Below, piece by piece: positions 52,921 through 61,426 of a stretch of DNA of 64,000 nt (its first letter is position 1; the number at the start of each line of letters is the position of its first letter). The notes beneath the pieces were generated by a model that made no database searches, had not been told where the DNA came from, and saw only the letters and a program-made list of their open reading frames with translations. The position numbers and the translations under genes were made by a program. The DNA comes from Desulfobacterales bacterium (GTDB lineage Bacteria > Desulfobacterota > Desulfobacteria > Desulfobacterales > JAEINQ01). The stretch is from NCBI GenBank assembly GCA_016342285.1, contig JAEINQ010000002.1, positions 126,001-190,000 on the forward strand, in the 5' to 3' direction.

Positions 52921-54075
52921 ATGGAAACCAAACAGCTCAGCCTCTTTGAAGCCTCTTCGATCGTTGCAGGTCTCGGGATCGGGGGCGGCATCATGGCCGT
53001 TCCGTATCTTGCAGCCAGAAACGGCGTGATTCCGATCCTTACAATCCTGTTTTTGGCCTACGGGCTGAGCCTGTTGCTTCATCTCATGATCACGGAGATG
53101 GTCATGCGGGATGAAGACGGCAAACAGCTTGTGGAGATATTTAAAAAATTTCTCTTTGGAGGAAAGGCCGGCCAGCTCCTCACATGGCTTTTTTTCATCC
53201 TGGTGCTGGTCAATTTCTATGCGCTTCTTTCCGCCTTCATCGTCGGTATCGGAGATCTTGTTGTCAACCTGACGGGACTCCCCCTGTGGTCTGCTGAGCT
53301 GATCGGGTATGCCTGTGCGGCCGGGCCGATATTTTTTGGTCTCAAGGTGCTCGGCGTCAGTGAAAAACTCGCTATCTTGGGAATCGCCGCCATCGTACTC
53401 ATCCTGACCGTCGCCTCTTTGGGCAAACCGCTCAATACGGTTTCATGGGTGTCGTGGTCCGTTCGCCCCGCTCTGGCCATGTATGGCATGGTGATGTTTT
53501 CCTTCGCCTGTTTTTTTTCAATTCCCCAGGCGGCAAAGGGGCTTGCACACAACCGAAAACTGATCCCCTGGTCCGTCGTCATGGGTCTGGGCATTAACCT
53601 GGTGCTGATCCTGGTCATTACGCTGATGGCCATTCTCGTGTCCGAAGAAGTCACCGAACTGGCCATCATCGGTTGGGGAAACGCCGTGGGAACTTGGGCA
53701 ACGATTTTGGGGTCCGGCTTTGTGCTGCTGGCCGTACTCACCAGCTACTGGAGTACGTCCTATGCGCTGGCCGTCATCTTGGAAGAACGCCTGGGTTGGC
53801 AATACCGCACGTCCTGGCTGGCCGCGACCCTCCCGACGCTGATGATCGCCTTGTCCGGATTCACCAATTTTCTTGGATTCATGAGAATTGCCGGCGGAAT
53901 GCTGGCGATCCTCATATCCATCATGGTGATCCCGGCGTTTCGAGGAAGCAAAAAGCACGGTGCCATTTTGCAGCCCGAGTTTTCCTTGACCCGATGGGGG
54001 AGCAGCCCTGCTCAGGTGCTCGTGATTGTCGCCTACCTGGCCGTGGCCATTGGAACGACGCTTGCTATCGATTAA
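52921..54075 (+). CDS. Aromatic amino-acid-type permease (AAAP/HAAAP-like)
   Basis: 384 residues with 11 membrane helices. The start ASSIVAGLGIGGGIMAVPYL matches the substrate-binding helix 1 of TyrP/Mtr-type transporters. MVMFSFACFFSIPQAAKGLA is the conserved middle helix. It probably imports an amino acid or derivative processed by the neighbouring enzymes. It follows the enolase-family gene by 13 bases. The TIR element copy 3 begins 4 bases after its stop. Confidence 0.85.
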   Translation: METKQLSLFEASSIVAGLGIGGGIMAVPYLAARNGVIPILTILFLAYGLSLLLHLMITEMVMRDEDGKQLVEIFKKFLFGGKAGQLLTWLFFILVLVNFYALLSAFIVGIGDLVVNLTGLPLWSAELIGYACAAGPIFFGLKVLGVSEKLAILGIAAIVLILTVASLGKPLNTVSWVSWSVRPALAMYGMVMFSFACFFSIPQAAKGLAHNRKLIPWSVVMGLGINLVLILVITLMAILVSEEVTELAIIGWGNAVGTWATILGSGFVLLAVLTSYWSTSYALAVILEERLGWQYRTSWLAATLPTLMIALSGFTNFLGFMRIAGGMLAILISIMVIPAFRGSKKHGAILQPEFSLTRWGSSPAQVLVIVAYLAVAIGTTLAID

Positions 54076-54079
54076 CCTC

Positions 54080-54221
54080 GTTTCCATACATAAATGGCCT
54101 TTTTGCCCAATCTCGGCGTCAATCGGCGCCATTGCTTGTGCGGCGTAGCTCGCTACGCCTCCGCGCAATGGCACCGGTTTCCTTGACCTTGGACAAAAAT
54201 TCACATTTATAAATTGGAAAC
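54080..54221 (+). repeat. ~140-bp TIR element, copy 3
   Basis: Begins GTTTCCATACATAAATGGCC and ends TTTATAAATTGGAAAC, with a central palindrome (GCGGCGTAGCTCGCTACGCC). It follows the permease stop by 4 bases and has the same orientation relative to the upstream gene as copy 1 at 8706-8845. Confidence 0.9.
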
Positions 54222-54333
54222 ACCTATGGGCGGCCATCCACTGCAAACCGATTCGTGGAATGGCAATAGCCAATAGCTTGGTTGTCGGGATTGTAATCGT
54301 TCTTTTCCGTTACTCGTCAAAGGGGGTAGGACC

Positions 54334-55953
54334 ATGGGTCATCGGGAGACGCTATACCATGGGGGAAGGATTCACACGGCCGACACCAAGCGGCCGGAAG
54401 CCAATGCCGTCGCCGTAAGGGATGGCATCATTGTCGCCGTGGGATCCGAACAACAATGCCGTTCTTCGTTGAGCCAGGATTTTGATTCGGTGGACCTGAC
54501 CGGCGCGGTCCTGCTCCCGGGTTTTATCGACACCCACCTTCATCCGCCGGCCATGATTATCTATGAACTCGGTGCGGATTTGACCGGCGTTGCATCCATG
54601 GAAGATCTTCGGCGCCGCATCCGGGAGATGGCTGAAAAAGACCCGTCATCCAACTGGGTCATGGGGCTTCAGTTCGAAGATCAGAGCCTCGTGCCCCCCC
54701 GATTGCCGGACCGGCATGATCTTGACAAGGCCTGTGCGAACCGGCCCGTCGTTTTGATGAAAAGAGACGGGCATACGGTGATGGCCAACAGCGAAGCCAT
54801 CCGAGCTGCCGGGGTATCCGGCGCCACGCCGGATCCGTCCGGGGGAAGGATCGACCGCGAGCCGGACGGGTCTCCTTCGGGCGTATTTCGTGAAACGGCG
54901 GCCCAAATCCTCATCGATGCCATGCCCTTTCCCGACATCCAGACCATTGTCGACGCGGCGGCATCGGTGTTTGCCCGGCTGGCGGCAAACGGCATCACCT
55001 CCGTGGGCATGATTCTTCAAACCGATGAAGAAGGAATCTCTGGAAGTAAAGGTGTCTTCGATGTGCCCCTCATGGAACTGGTGAGCGACGCCATTCCCAT
55101 CAGTCTATACACAATTCTGGCCGGAGCTGATATCAACAAGATCAAGGCCGCGCAGCATTCGGTGCTCCATCGTTCGGAACCTGGACGCGGGCGCCGCGTG
55201 AACGGCTATAAACTCTGGGCGGACGGGACTTTTGCCTCTTCTACGGCCTATCTGCGGTTGCCCTTTTCGGATGGCCCGGACAAGACCGGTTTTCTCATCC
55301 ACAAACCGGAAGAGATGTATCGCCGCATGGTCGACGCCCACAATGCCGGCCTGCAGATCGCCATCCATTCCATCGGCGATGCCGGCACACAGGTATGCAT
55401 CGAACTCTATGACCGTCTGCTCCGTGAATTTCCCAGGCCAAATCATCGACACCGTCTGGAACATGCCTCATTGCTTGACGATCGGCTCATCGCCGACATC
55501 GTGCGTCTTGATCTGGTGGTCTCCACCCAGCCGATTTTCATCCATTCCGAAAAAGGCTGGCTTCACCAGCGACTCGGCCCGGATCGCGCCAAATGGGTCT
55601 ACCCCTTTCGATCCATGCTCGATGCCGGGGTCAGGCTGGCCGGTGCTTCCGATGCCCCCGTGGAAAGCCTGAATGTGCTCCACGCCATCCAGTGTTGCGT
55701 GACACGGGAAGGGTTTGAACCCCAGCAGGCCATTACCGCCGACGAAGCCATTGGCATGTTTACCATCAATGCTGCCTACGCCCAGTTCGAAGAAAACGTA
55801 ACCGGGAGTATCACCCCGGGGAAGCGGGCGGACCTGGTTATTTTGGACAACCATCCGGCCTCCGTGCCCCCGGAATCGATTAAGGATATACAGGTCCAAC
55901 AAACCATTTGCGCCGGACGGGTCATTTACGATGCATTTAGCACAAAATCATAA
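54334..55953 (+). CDS. YtcJ-like metal-dependent amidohydrolase
   Basis: 539 residues of the amidohydrolase_3 group. Metal ligands: HLHP (LLPGFIDTHLHPPAMI, near 68-72), carboxylated-Lys region RVNGYKLWADGTFAS (near 295), His in LQIAIHSIGDAG (near 350), His in HRLEHASLLDD (near 375) and Asp in RLAGASDAPVE (near 440). It hydrolyses a C-N bond of an unknown small substrate. It is the last gene of the cluster, with the TIR element between it and the permease. AAAGGGGGTAGG precedes the ATG. Confidence 0.9.
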   Translation: MGHRETLYHGGRIHTADTKRPEANAVAVRDGIIVAVGSEQQCRSSLSQDFDSVDLTGAVLLPGFIDTHLHPPAMIIYELGADLTGVASMEDLRRRIREMAEKDPSSNWVMGLQFEDQSLVPPRLPDRHDLDKACANRPVVLMKRDGHTVMANSEAIRAAGVSGATPDPSGGRIDREPDGSPSGVFRETAAQILIDAMPFPDIQTIVDAAASVFARLAANGITSVGMILQTDEEGISGSKGVFDVPLMELVSDAIPISLYTILAGADINKIKAAQHSVLHRSEPGRGRRVNGYKLWADGTFASSTAYLRLPFSDGPDKTGFLIHKPEEMYRRMVDAHNAGLQIAIHSIGDAGTQVCIELYDRLLREFPRPNHRHRLEHASLLDDRLIADIVRLDLVVSTQPIFIHSEKGWLHQRLGPDRAKWVYPFRSMLDAGVRLAGASDAPVESLNVLHAIQCCVTREGFEPQQAITADEAIGMFTINAAYAQFEENVTGSITPGKRADLVILDNHPASVPPESIKDIQVQQTICAGRVIYDAFSTKS

Positions 55954-56085
55954 CAAATCGACACAGCATAATGCTTCCATCGTCCGGCCGTTTGGACTAT
56001 ACTGAATTCGTATTTTGGACCTTTTGCGGTTTTTGTTCCACTGTCGGCCGTATACCGGCAGCCCATCTGCTACCGGAGAAAAAAG

Positions 56086-56652
56086 ATGGAAACACAGCCC
56101 TTTCACAGACGGTTTACTGCCCCTGTTGCCGCGGTGTTTCTCACCATGGCTGTTTCCATGGCCGTCTACCATTTTTCCAGGCAACTCGACAGCGCAGCCT
56201 TTCACCGGATGCTGGCCACCGTATCCGGGACCACCTGGTTTGCGTCCGTGGCCTTCGGATCGTTTTTTGTCTACGCCGTGGCCTGCATGCGCGGCGCGAC
56301 CATGGCCGAAAGACTACTGGCCATCTCCGTCACCCCCCTGGCATGGGCCACCAAGGAGGTTTTCCGGCTGACCGAATCCCACACCCTTCTTGAGTGCCTT
56401 TACTGGTATCTCAATCCGCTCAACATCTGGCTGGTCTCCTTTATGGTGCTCGAAGCCGGCCTGGCCGATATTTTCTGCCGCTTTTTGATGAAAAAAAGGG
56501 GTGTGGCCGTCCGGGTGGCCAATCCCTTATCATTGCTGACGGTCTTTGCCAGTCTCTTTTTTGCCATCTCCTGCTACGCCTGGGGCAAGGGGGAAAACAT
56601 CTATGTGATCTTTCTGGCCGGATACCGGGCATTGTTCGGTTCCGGTCTCTGA
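56086..56652 (+). CDS. Uncharacterised integral membrane protein
   Basis: 188 residues with about four membrane helices (13-33, 52-70, 105-128 and 150-170). Charged loops contain HTLLECLYWYLNPLN and MKKRGVAVRVANP. No family is recognised. Codon use is like the surrounding genes. The paired-hairpin repeat lies 40 bases downstream. Confidence 0.6.
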   Translation: METQPFHRRFTAPVAAVFLTMAVSMAVYHFSRQLDSAAFHRMLATVSGTTWFASVAFGSFFVYAVACMRGATMAERLLAISVTPLAWATKEVFRLTESHTLLECLYWYLNPLNIWLVSFMVLEAGLADIFCRFLMKKRGVAVRVANPLSLLTVFASLFFAISCYAWGKGENIYVIFLAGYRALFGSGL

Positions 56653-57023
56653 GTAAACATTGGCATAAATGCCATACCGTTTTTTATTCGAATCACCACA
56701 CACAGAGGTCACAGAGGAATTTTTTTAATTATTGATTGCCGGGAGACGGCGGCAACCAATAAGCGCTCAGCCACTTCGTGGCACAGACCGGTTCCTGACG
56801 TTAGTGAATGGTTTTTATCCAATCGCCGTTTCCCGATTGGATAAAATATAAGACCCTCTCAGCGTTCTCCGCGTCTCAAGAGAGCGACCTGTCGGGCGAA
56901 GCCGAAGGCGAAGACTGAAGCGAGCGGGTGGTGAAAAATAATCCCGTGCCTGGAAATACGTTGCAGTATTTGAGAATCGAAGCCCAAGGCATGCGTCGCC
57001 AAGGGTTACAAGGAGGGTTATCC
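56653..57023. other. 371-base gap occupied by a paired-hairpin repeat
   Basis: No gene is seen. The repeat covers 56692-56938; the rest is the leader of the sulfatase gene with AAGGAGGG at about 57009. Confidence 0.6.
56692..56938. repeat. Paired-hairpin repeat, copy at 56.7 kb
   Basis: Hairpin 1 (56731-56760) has stem ATTGATTGCCG/CGGCAACCAAT with one A-C mismatch and loop GGAGACGG. Hairpin 2 (56813-56846) has a 13-bp stem and loop CCGTTTCC. All 8 loop positions pair, one as G-U. The middle GCCACTTCGTGGC hairpin and outer TCACCAC/GTGGTGA ends are present. Confidence 0.88.
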
Positions 57024-58451
57024 ATGTCCCGATCAACAAAACCCCGAACGGGCGCCGAAGCCCTGACCCGGCGGGACCTGCTCAAATGGATGGGGGCTGC
57101 TTCGGCCATGGGCCTGGCAGGCATGGCCCTGCCCGGCCCGGTTCGCACCGCCCTGGCCGGTGCGGGAAAACGGCCCAATTTCGTCTTCATCCTCGGTGAC
57201 AACCACAATGCCCGGACCATGGGGTGTGTCGGTCATCCATTTATCCGGACCCCGGGGATGGATCGCCTGGCCAGGGAAGGGGTGATTTTTGAAAACACCT
57301 TCAACACCACCTCCCTTTGCAGCCCGTCGCGGGCCAGTATCCTGACCGGCGCCTATGCCCACCGGCACGGGGTGAAAAACAACCACACCCCCTGGACCGG
57401 GCAGATGAAAACCTTTTTCGAATATCTTTCCGGCAGCGGGTATGCCACGGCCTTTCTCGGCAAATGGCACATGCCGGGAAAGGGTCTGCCTTCCATGCCT
57501 TTTCTCGACCTGTTCGTCTCCTACACCTATCGTGAGGGCCAGGGCGCCTATTTCAATTGCCCCATGATCGTCAACGGTAAGGAGACCCCGCCGCGGCGGG
57601 AGTACATCACCGAAGAGGTGACCGACTGGGCCATTGATTTCATTCGGGAACGGCGCACCGGAAATGATGGAAGCGAAAACCCTTTCTGCGTCTATCTCTC
57701 CCATCGCCCGGGCCACCCGCCGTATCAATCGCCCAGGGACATACGGGGGATCTACGACCATGTTGACCTGAAGATGCCCCGTGAGGTGGACCCCTGGTGG
57801 TTCGGAAAAACCAACGGGAACGTCTTCCAGGGGATCATGATGGGCTCATATGAAGACCAGTACCGCAAATACTGCGAAACGCTGACTGCCATGGACCGGG
57901 ACATTGTCCGGCTCCTGGATGAAATCGACGCCCAGGGCCTGGCCGACAACACCGTGGTCATCTACCTGGGAGACAACGGCATGCAATGGGGAACCCACGG
58001 CTGCCATGGCATCCGCGAGCCCTACGAGGAATCGGCCCAACTCCCGTTTATCGTCCGGGCACCCGGCCTGATCCCGGACCCCGGCACCCGCCGCCGGCAG
58101 ATGGCCCTGAACATCGACATCGCCCCGACCCTGCTCGACCTGGCCGGTCTTCCCGTCCCGGAGGACATGGACGGAAAAAGCCTGGTGCCTATACTGGAAA
58201 ACAGCCGGATCGAGGGCCGCAAGTCCGTCCTTCTGGAATTCTGGAAATACTATCCGGAAAACACCCCGTCCTACGTCGGTGTGCGCACCCGAACCCACAA
58301 ATACATCGAATTTGAAAAGGGGCGAGACCCCTGGATTTTCGACCTGGTCAACGACCCCAAAGAAAACCGTAACCTCTTCGGCACCCCCGAAGGCGACCGA
58401 CTCCTGCCCCAACTGCGAAAAGAACTGGACCGACTTCTGGCCCAAGACTGA
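57024..58451 (+). CDS. Tat-exported sulfatase (arylsulfatase family)
   Basis: 475 residues from the ATG at 57024, which has AAGGAGGG upstream. A Tat signal TRRDLLKWMGAASAMGLAG lies near 15-33. The sulfatase domain starts RPNFVFILGDNHNARTMGC, with the formylglycine site TSLCSPSRASILTG (the Cys near 97 is the residue oxidised to formylglycine). Metal site residues are GDNGMQWGTHGCHG near 320. A C-terminal subdomain ends the chain. Substrate unknown. No anSME gene is in the window; a FGE-like gene lies at 35935. Confidence 0.93.
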   Translation: MSRSTKPRTGAEALTRRDLLKWMGAASAMGLAGMALPGPVRTALAGAGKRPNFVFILGDNHNARTMGCVGHPFIRTPGMDRLAREGVIFENTFNTTSLCSPSRASILTGAYAHRHGVKNNHTPWTGQMKTFFEYLSGSGYATAFLGKWHMPGKGLPSMPFLDLFVSYTYREGQGAYFNCPMIVNGKETPPRREYITEEVTDWAIDFIRERRTGNDGSENPFCVYLSHRPGHPPYQSPRDIRGIYDHVDLKMPREVDPWWFGKTNGNVFQGIMMGSYEDQYRKYCETLTAMDRDIVRLLDEIDAQGLADNTVVIYLGDNGMQWGTHGCHGIREPYEESAQLPFIVRAPGLIPDPGTRRRQMALNIDIAPTLLDLAGLPVPEDMDGKSLVPILENSRIEGRKSVLLEFWKYYPENTPSYVGVRTRTHKYIEFEKGRDPWIFDLVNDPKENRNLFGTPEGDRLLPQLRKELDRLLAQD

Positions 58452-58634
58452 TGAAACCGGTTAGATTGACCGCGGACTCACACGCACAATCGCAGGCGGT
58501 CACAATTTATCCGCGGCCGACCTGGCCGCCGATGACCTTGCATCGCTACGCTAAAGGGAAAGCCTTGTTTATCGATTCCTTAGTTTGATATGCTGGCTGG
58601 GTAAAGGACCACACAACGGACAAAGGAGGGGGCT

Positions 58635-59339
58635 ATGCAAAAAGATTGGAAGGTCTCCAGACGTGCCTTTCTGGCCGCAGCCGGCGGCACAATAGTAAGC
58701 CTAGGGTTGCCCGGAGTTTTCATTAAGCTCTCCGAGGCGGAGCAACGCGCCCTGGCTGTTGACATCAGACCGGACGGCAGGCCTCGTCTGCCTCCCGGGC
58801 AGCTGGCCGTCGAAAAAATTCGGAATATGGGGGGTACGCCGGGAACCGCTACTGCCGCGGACTGGAGCCTGAACATCCACGGTGAGGTGGAAAAACCAGC
58901 CTCGCTATCCTACCCGGATCTGCTCGCCTTGGATCAGGTGCATATCACCTGCGATGTTCACTGTGTTACCGGCTGGACCCTTCTGGATTCCCAATGGAGC
59001 GGCGTTCGTCTGGCAACCATCCTGGATATCGTCAAACCTCGCACGAGTGGGGCTTTTATCATTTTTCAAGCCGCCGGAGGATACACGACCAGCGTGCCCA
59101 TCAGCGAGGCCCAAAAAGAGAACGTGATCCTTGCCCACAGCTTTTTTGGTGAAAGGCTGCCCCAGGAGAACGGCGCCCCCGTTCGTGCCCTAATCCCGGA
59201 TCGCTATTTCTACAAAAGCGCCAAGTGGCTGGAGGGTGTCAAGGTTTCCTCCCAAGATGAGCCTGGATTCTGGGAAAAGCAAGGCTTCAGCAACTCCGCC
59301 GATCCATGGAAAGAAGAACGCTACCAGTCGAATCAATGA
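58635..59339 (+). CDS. Tat-exported molybdopterin oxidoreductase (YedY/MsrP-like)
   Basis: 234 residues. A twin-arginine signal SRRAFLAAAGGTIVSLGLPG covers about 8-30. A sulfite-oxidase-type Moco domain follows with the Mo-ligand Cys in ITCDVHCVTGW (near 113), then DSQWSGVRLATILDIV and GAPVRALIPDRYFYKSAKWL. This is the short class without heme or dimerisation domain. AAAGGAGGGGGC precedes the ATG. MsrP acts in repair of periplasmic methionine sulfoxide with MsrQ; no MsrQ gene is adjacent, so the role is open. Confidence 0.9.
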   Translation: MQKDWKVSRRAFLAAAGGTIVSLGLPGVFIKLSEAEQRALAVDIRPDGRPRLPPGQLAVEKIRNMGGTPGTATAADWSLNIHGEVEKPASLSYPDLLALDQVHITCDVHCVTGWTLLDSQWSGVRLATILDIVKPRTSGAFIIFQAAGGYTTSVPISEAQKENVILAHSFFGERLPQENGAPVRALIPDRYFYKSAKWLEGVKVSSQDEPGFWEKQGFSNSADPWKEERYQSNQ

Positions 59340-59514
59340 GGCCAAAGGTTTCGCGTCCCAATGGCGCAATCCGGTTCTGTCCTCCCCCTCTCTGCTTGGA
59401 TGAGCTGCAGTGATAAATGCGATCAAGGGGTTGAAGTTTTATCGGAATGCGGGACAAGCTAACTGGACGAATTCTCCCTAAGGCCCGGAGCAATATGCAA
59501 AACGAGAATTTCGC

Positions 59515-60159
59515 ATGTCCAAGACTCTGAATCGAATCGAGAAAACATACTCGGCCGTGGCCGAGGTTTATGCCGAGGCGTTTTTCGACGAGCACCGGAA
59601 AAAACCCATGGACCGGGAGATGCTGGAGCGGTTCGTCCGGGAGATGGGCGACCGGCAGCCGGTCTGGGATTTCGGGTGCGGGCCGGGGCAGACGGCCAAG
59701 TTCCTAAAAGATGCGGGCCAGGAAATTTCAGGGCTCGACCTGTCGGAGGAATTGCTGGACCAGGCCAGAAGGCTTTATCCGGATATCCCCTTTCAAAAGG
59801 GGAACCTTCTTGATCTTGATTTTGAAAACGCTTCCATCGCCGGTGTGGTGGCCTTCTATGCCATTGTCCACTTTACCCGGGATCAGGTGGAAAAAGCGTT
59901 TCAAGAAGTGTTCCGGGTCTTAAAGCCCAACGGAATCCTCCTTTTCACTTTCCATGTGGGCGGGGAGACCCTGCACATCGATACCTTTCTCGGTCGGGAG
60001 GTCGATATCGATTTCATGCTTTTCCCCGCGGCGTTCATTTCACAGAGCCTGAAAACGGCCGGATTTACCCTTGTCGAGATCGTCGAGCGAGAGCCCTATC
60101 CCGACGTGGAATACCCCAGCCGCCGGGCCTACGTGTTCGCCCGAAAACCTTCTCCGTAA
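59515..60159 (+). CDS. Class I SAM-dependent methyltransferase
   Basis: 214 residues. Motif I is VWDFGCGPGQTAKFLKDAG (near 50-68) followed by ISGLDLSEELLDQARRLYP, with a YAIVHFTRDQVEKAF helix and the FRVLKPNGILLFTFHVGG strand. A small UbiE/Methyltransf_11 type enzyme. The substrate is unknown. It is between the molybdoenzyme and the acetyl-CoA synthetase genes without overlap. Confidence 0.9.
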   Translation: MSKTLNRIEKTYSAVAEVYAEAFFDEHRKKPMDREMLERFVREMGDRQPVWDFGCGPGQTAKFLKDAGQEISGLDLSEELLDQARRLYPDIPFQKGNLLDLDFENASIAGVVAFYAIVHFTRDQVEKAFQEVFRVLKPNGILLFTFHVGGETLHIDTFLGREVDIDFMLFPAAFISQSLKTAGFTLVEIVEREPYPDVEYPSRRAYVFARKPSP

Positions 60160-60413
60160 AAAATAGCTTCAGACAGGATTTACAGGATATTCTTTGCCCG
60201 CCAGACCGATTGGACGCTTCTTCTTTGGAAGCGATGCAATCGGTTTGATTTCAGCAATGGGTACATTCCGATTTATGGTTGCAATTTTCCGTCATTTGCA
60301 CCCATAATCCCGCGACCTTTTGCCCCCTGAGACCCGGAAATATTCCGCGGCCTGCCCGGGGGGAGCGGCAAGGGAGCACTTCGAACCCCCCAGAGGAAGG
60401 AAAGGCGAGATCC

Positions 60414-61115
60414 ATGGAATGGATTCAAAAGGCGCTGCAGAGCGGGCGAAAGACCCTGACCGAATTCGAGTCCAAACAGGTGCTGGCCGCCTACGGCATT
60501 CCGGTAACCCGGGAGGTTTTGGCCCGGGACCGGAATGCTTTTTCAACAGCCCTGGAAGCGATCGGTTTTCCCCTGGTCATCAAGGGGTGCGGGGCCGGTC
60601 TGACCCACAAAACCGAAAGCGGATTGGTGCAGGTCGACGTGAGGTCGGAAAAAGAGGCCTTGGCCGTATTTGACCGATTCATGGCGGCCATGACCGGTGA
60701 AGACAATGCGGTGTTGGTCCAGGAGATGGTTGCAGGACGTCGGGAACTGGCCGTGGGGCTGGTTCGGGATCCTCAGTTTGGTCCCTGCGTCATGTTCGGG
60801 CTGGGCGGGATCTTTGCCGAGATTCTCCAGGACACGGCCTTTCGCGTGGCACCCCTGGAGACAAAGGATGCCCTGGCCATGATGGGTGAAATCCGGGGGC
60901 ATAAAATATTAGACACCGTGCGCGGCATGGAAGCGGCCGACCGGGACCGGCTGGCGGAGATTCTGGTTGCCATGGGCCGAATCGGTATTGAAAATCCGGA
61001 GATTCGCGAGATCGACATCAACCCCATCATCATAGACGGCGGCGGCCGTCCCGTGGCCGTGGATTCGCTGATCGTTTTTGAAGAGCAAGGGGTAAACCAA
61101 ACACAAAGAGCTTAG
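60414..61115 (+). CDS. ADP-forming acetyl-CoA synthetase, beta (ATP-grasp) subunit
   Basis: 233 residues from the ATG at 60414, with GAGGAAGGAAAGG upstream. ATP-grasp motifs: TEFESKQVLAAYGIPVTREV, then FPLVIKGCGAGLTHKTESG, the ELAVGLVRDPQFGPCVMFGL strand, and IREIDINPIIIDGGG. This is the acd beta (subdomains 3 and 4) layout, about 230 residues. With the alpha subunit at 61427 it converts acyl-CoA, ADP and phosphate to acid, CoA and ATP. The two genes are separated by 311 bases holding a repeat. Confidence 0.93.
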   Translation: MEWIQKALQSGRKTLTEFESKQVLAAYGIPVTREVLARDRNAFSTALEAIGFPLVIKGCGAGLTHKTESGLVQVDVRSEKEALAVFDRFMAAMTGEDNAVLVQEMVAGRRELAVGLVRDPQFGPCVMFGLGGIFAEILQDTAFRVAPLETKDALAMMGEIRGHKILDTVRGMEAADRDRLAEILVAMGRIGIENPEIREIDINPIIIDGGGRPVAVDSLIVFEEQGVNQTQRA

Positions 61116-61131
61116 CGCGGCATCCTGCGGG

Positions 61132-61151
61132 GTCGTAGCCTTTAGGCGAAG
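61132..61151. repeat. 20-bp exact repeat, second copy
   Basis: Identical to 24854-24873 (GTCGTAGCCTTTAGGCGAAG). Confidence 0.8.
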
Positions 61152-61175
61152 CCTCAAGCCGCAACAAAACAATTA

Positions 61176-61345
61176 TTTCACCACGAGCCACAGAGGGCAC
61201 GGAGCTTTTTCGGTTCATTCCCAGCCGGGAGACGGCGGCCGTGAATGAGAATGGCCTGACAGTGTTTGCTTTTCACAGATCGTCGTCTCCCGATCTTTGA
61301 AAAATTAGAAACCCTCTGTGCGCTCAGTGTCTCCGTGGTTAGCCA
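61176..61345. repeat. Paired-hairpin repeat, copy at 61.2 kb
   Basis: Hairpin 1 (61215-61248) has GCCG/CGGC and TCATTC/GAATGA helices and loop GGAGACGG. Hairpin 2 (61271-61302) has an 11-bp stem with one mismatch and loop TCGTCTCC. The loops pair in all 8 positions, one as G-U. Outer arms are CCACAGAGGGCACGGAG and CCCTCTGTGCGCTCAGTG. It lies between the alpha and beta synthetase genes. Confidence 0.85.
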
Positions 61346-61426
61346 TAACTGTTCAGAATTTCGTTAATGAAAAACAAGCGAAAAAGAAATTCTTCTTCCT
61401 GATGAAGTGAATGCAAGGAGATTGCC

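Noticed and set aside
51720..52994. Long minus-strand frame opposite the enolase-family gene
   Set aside because: No family signature; codon shadow of the plus-strand gene.
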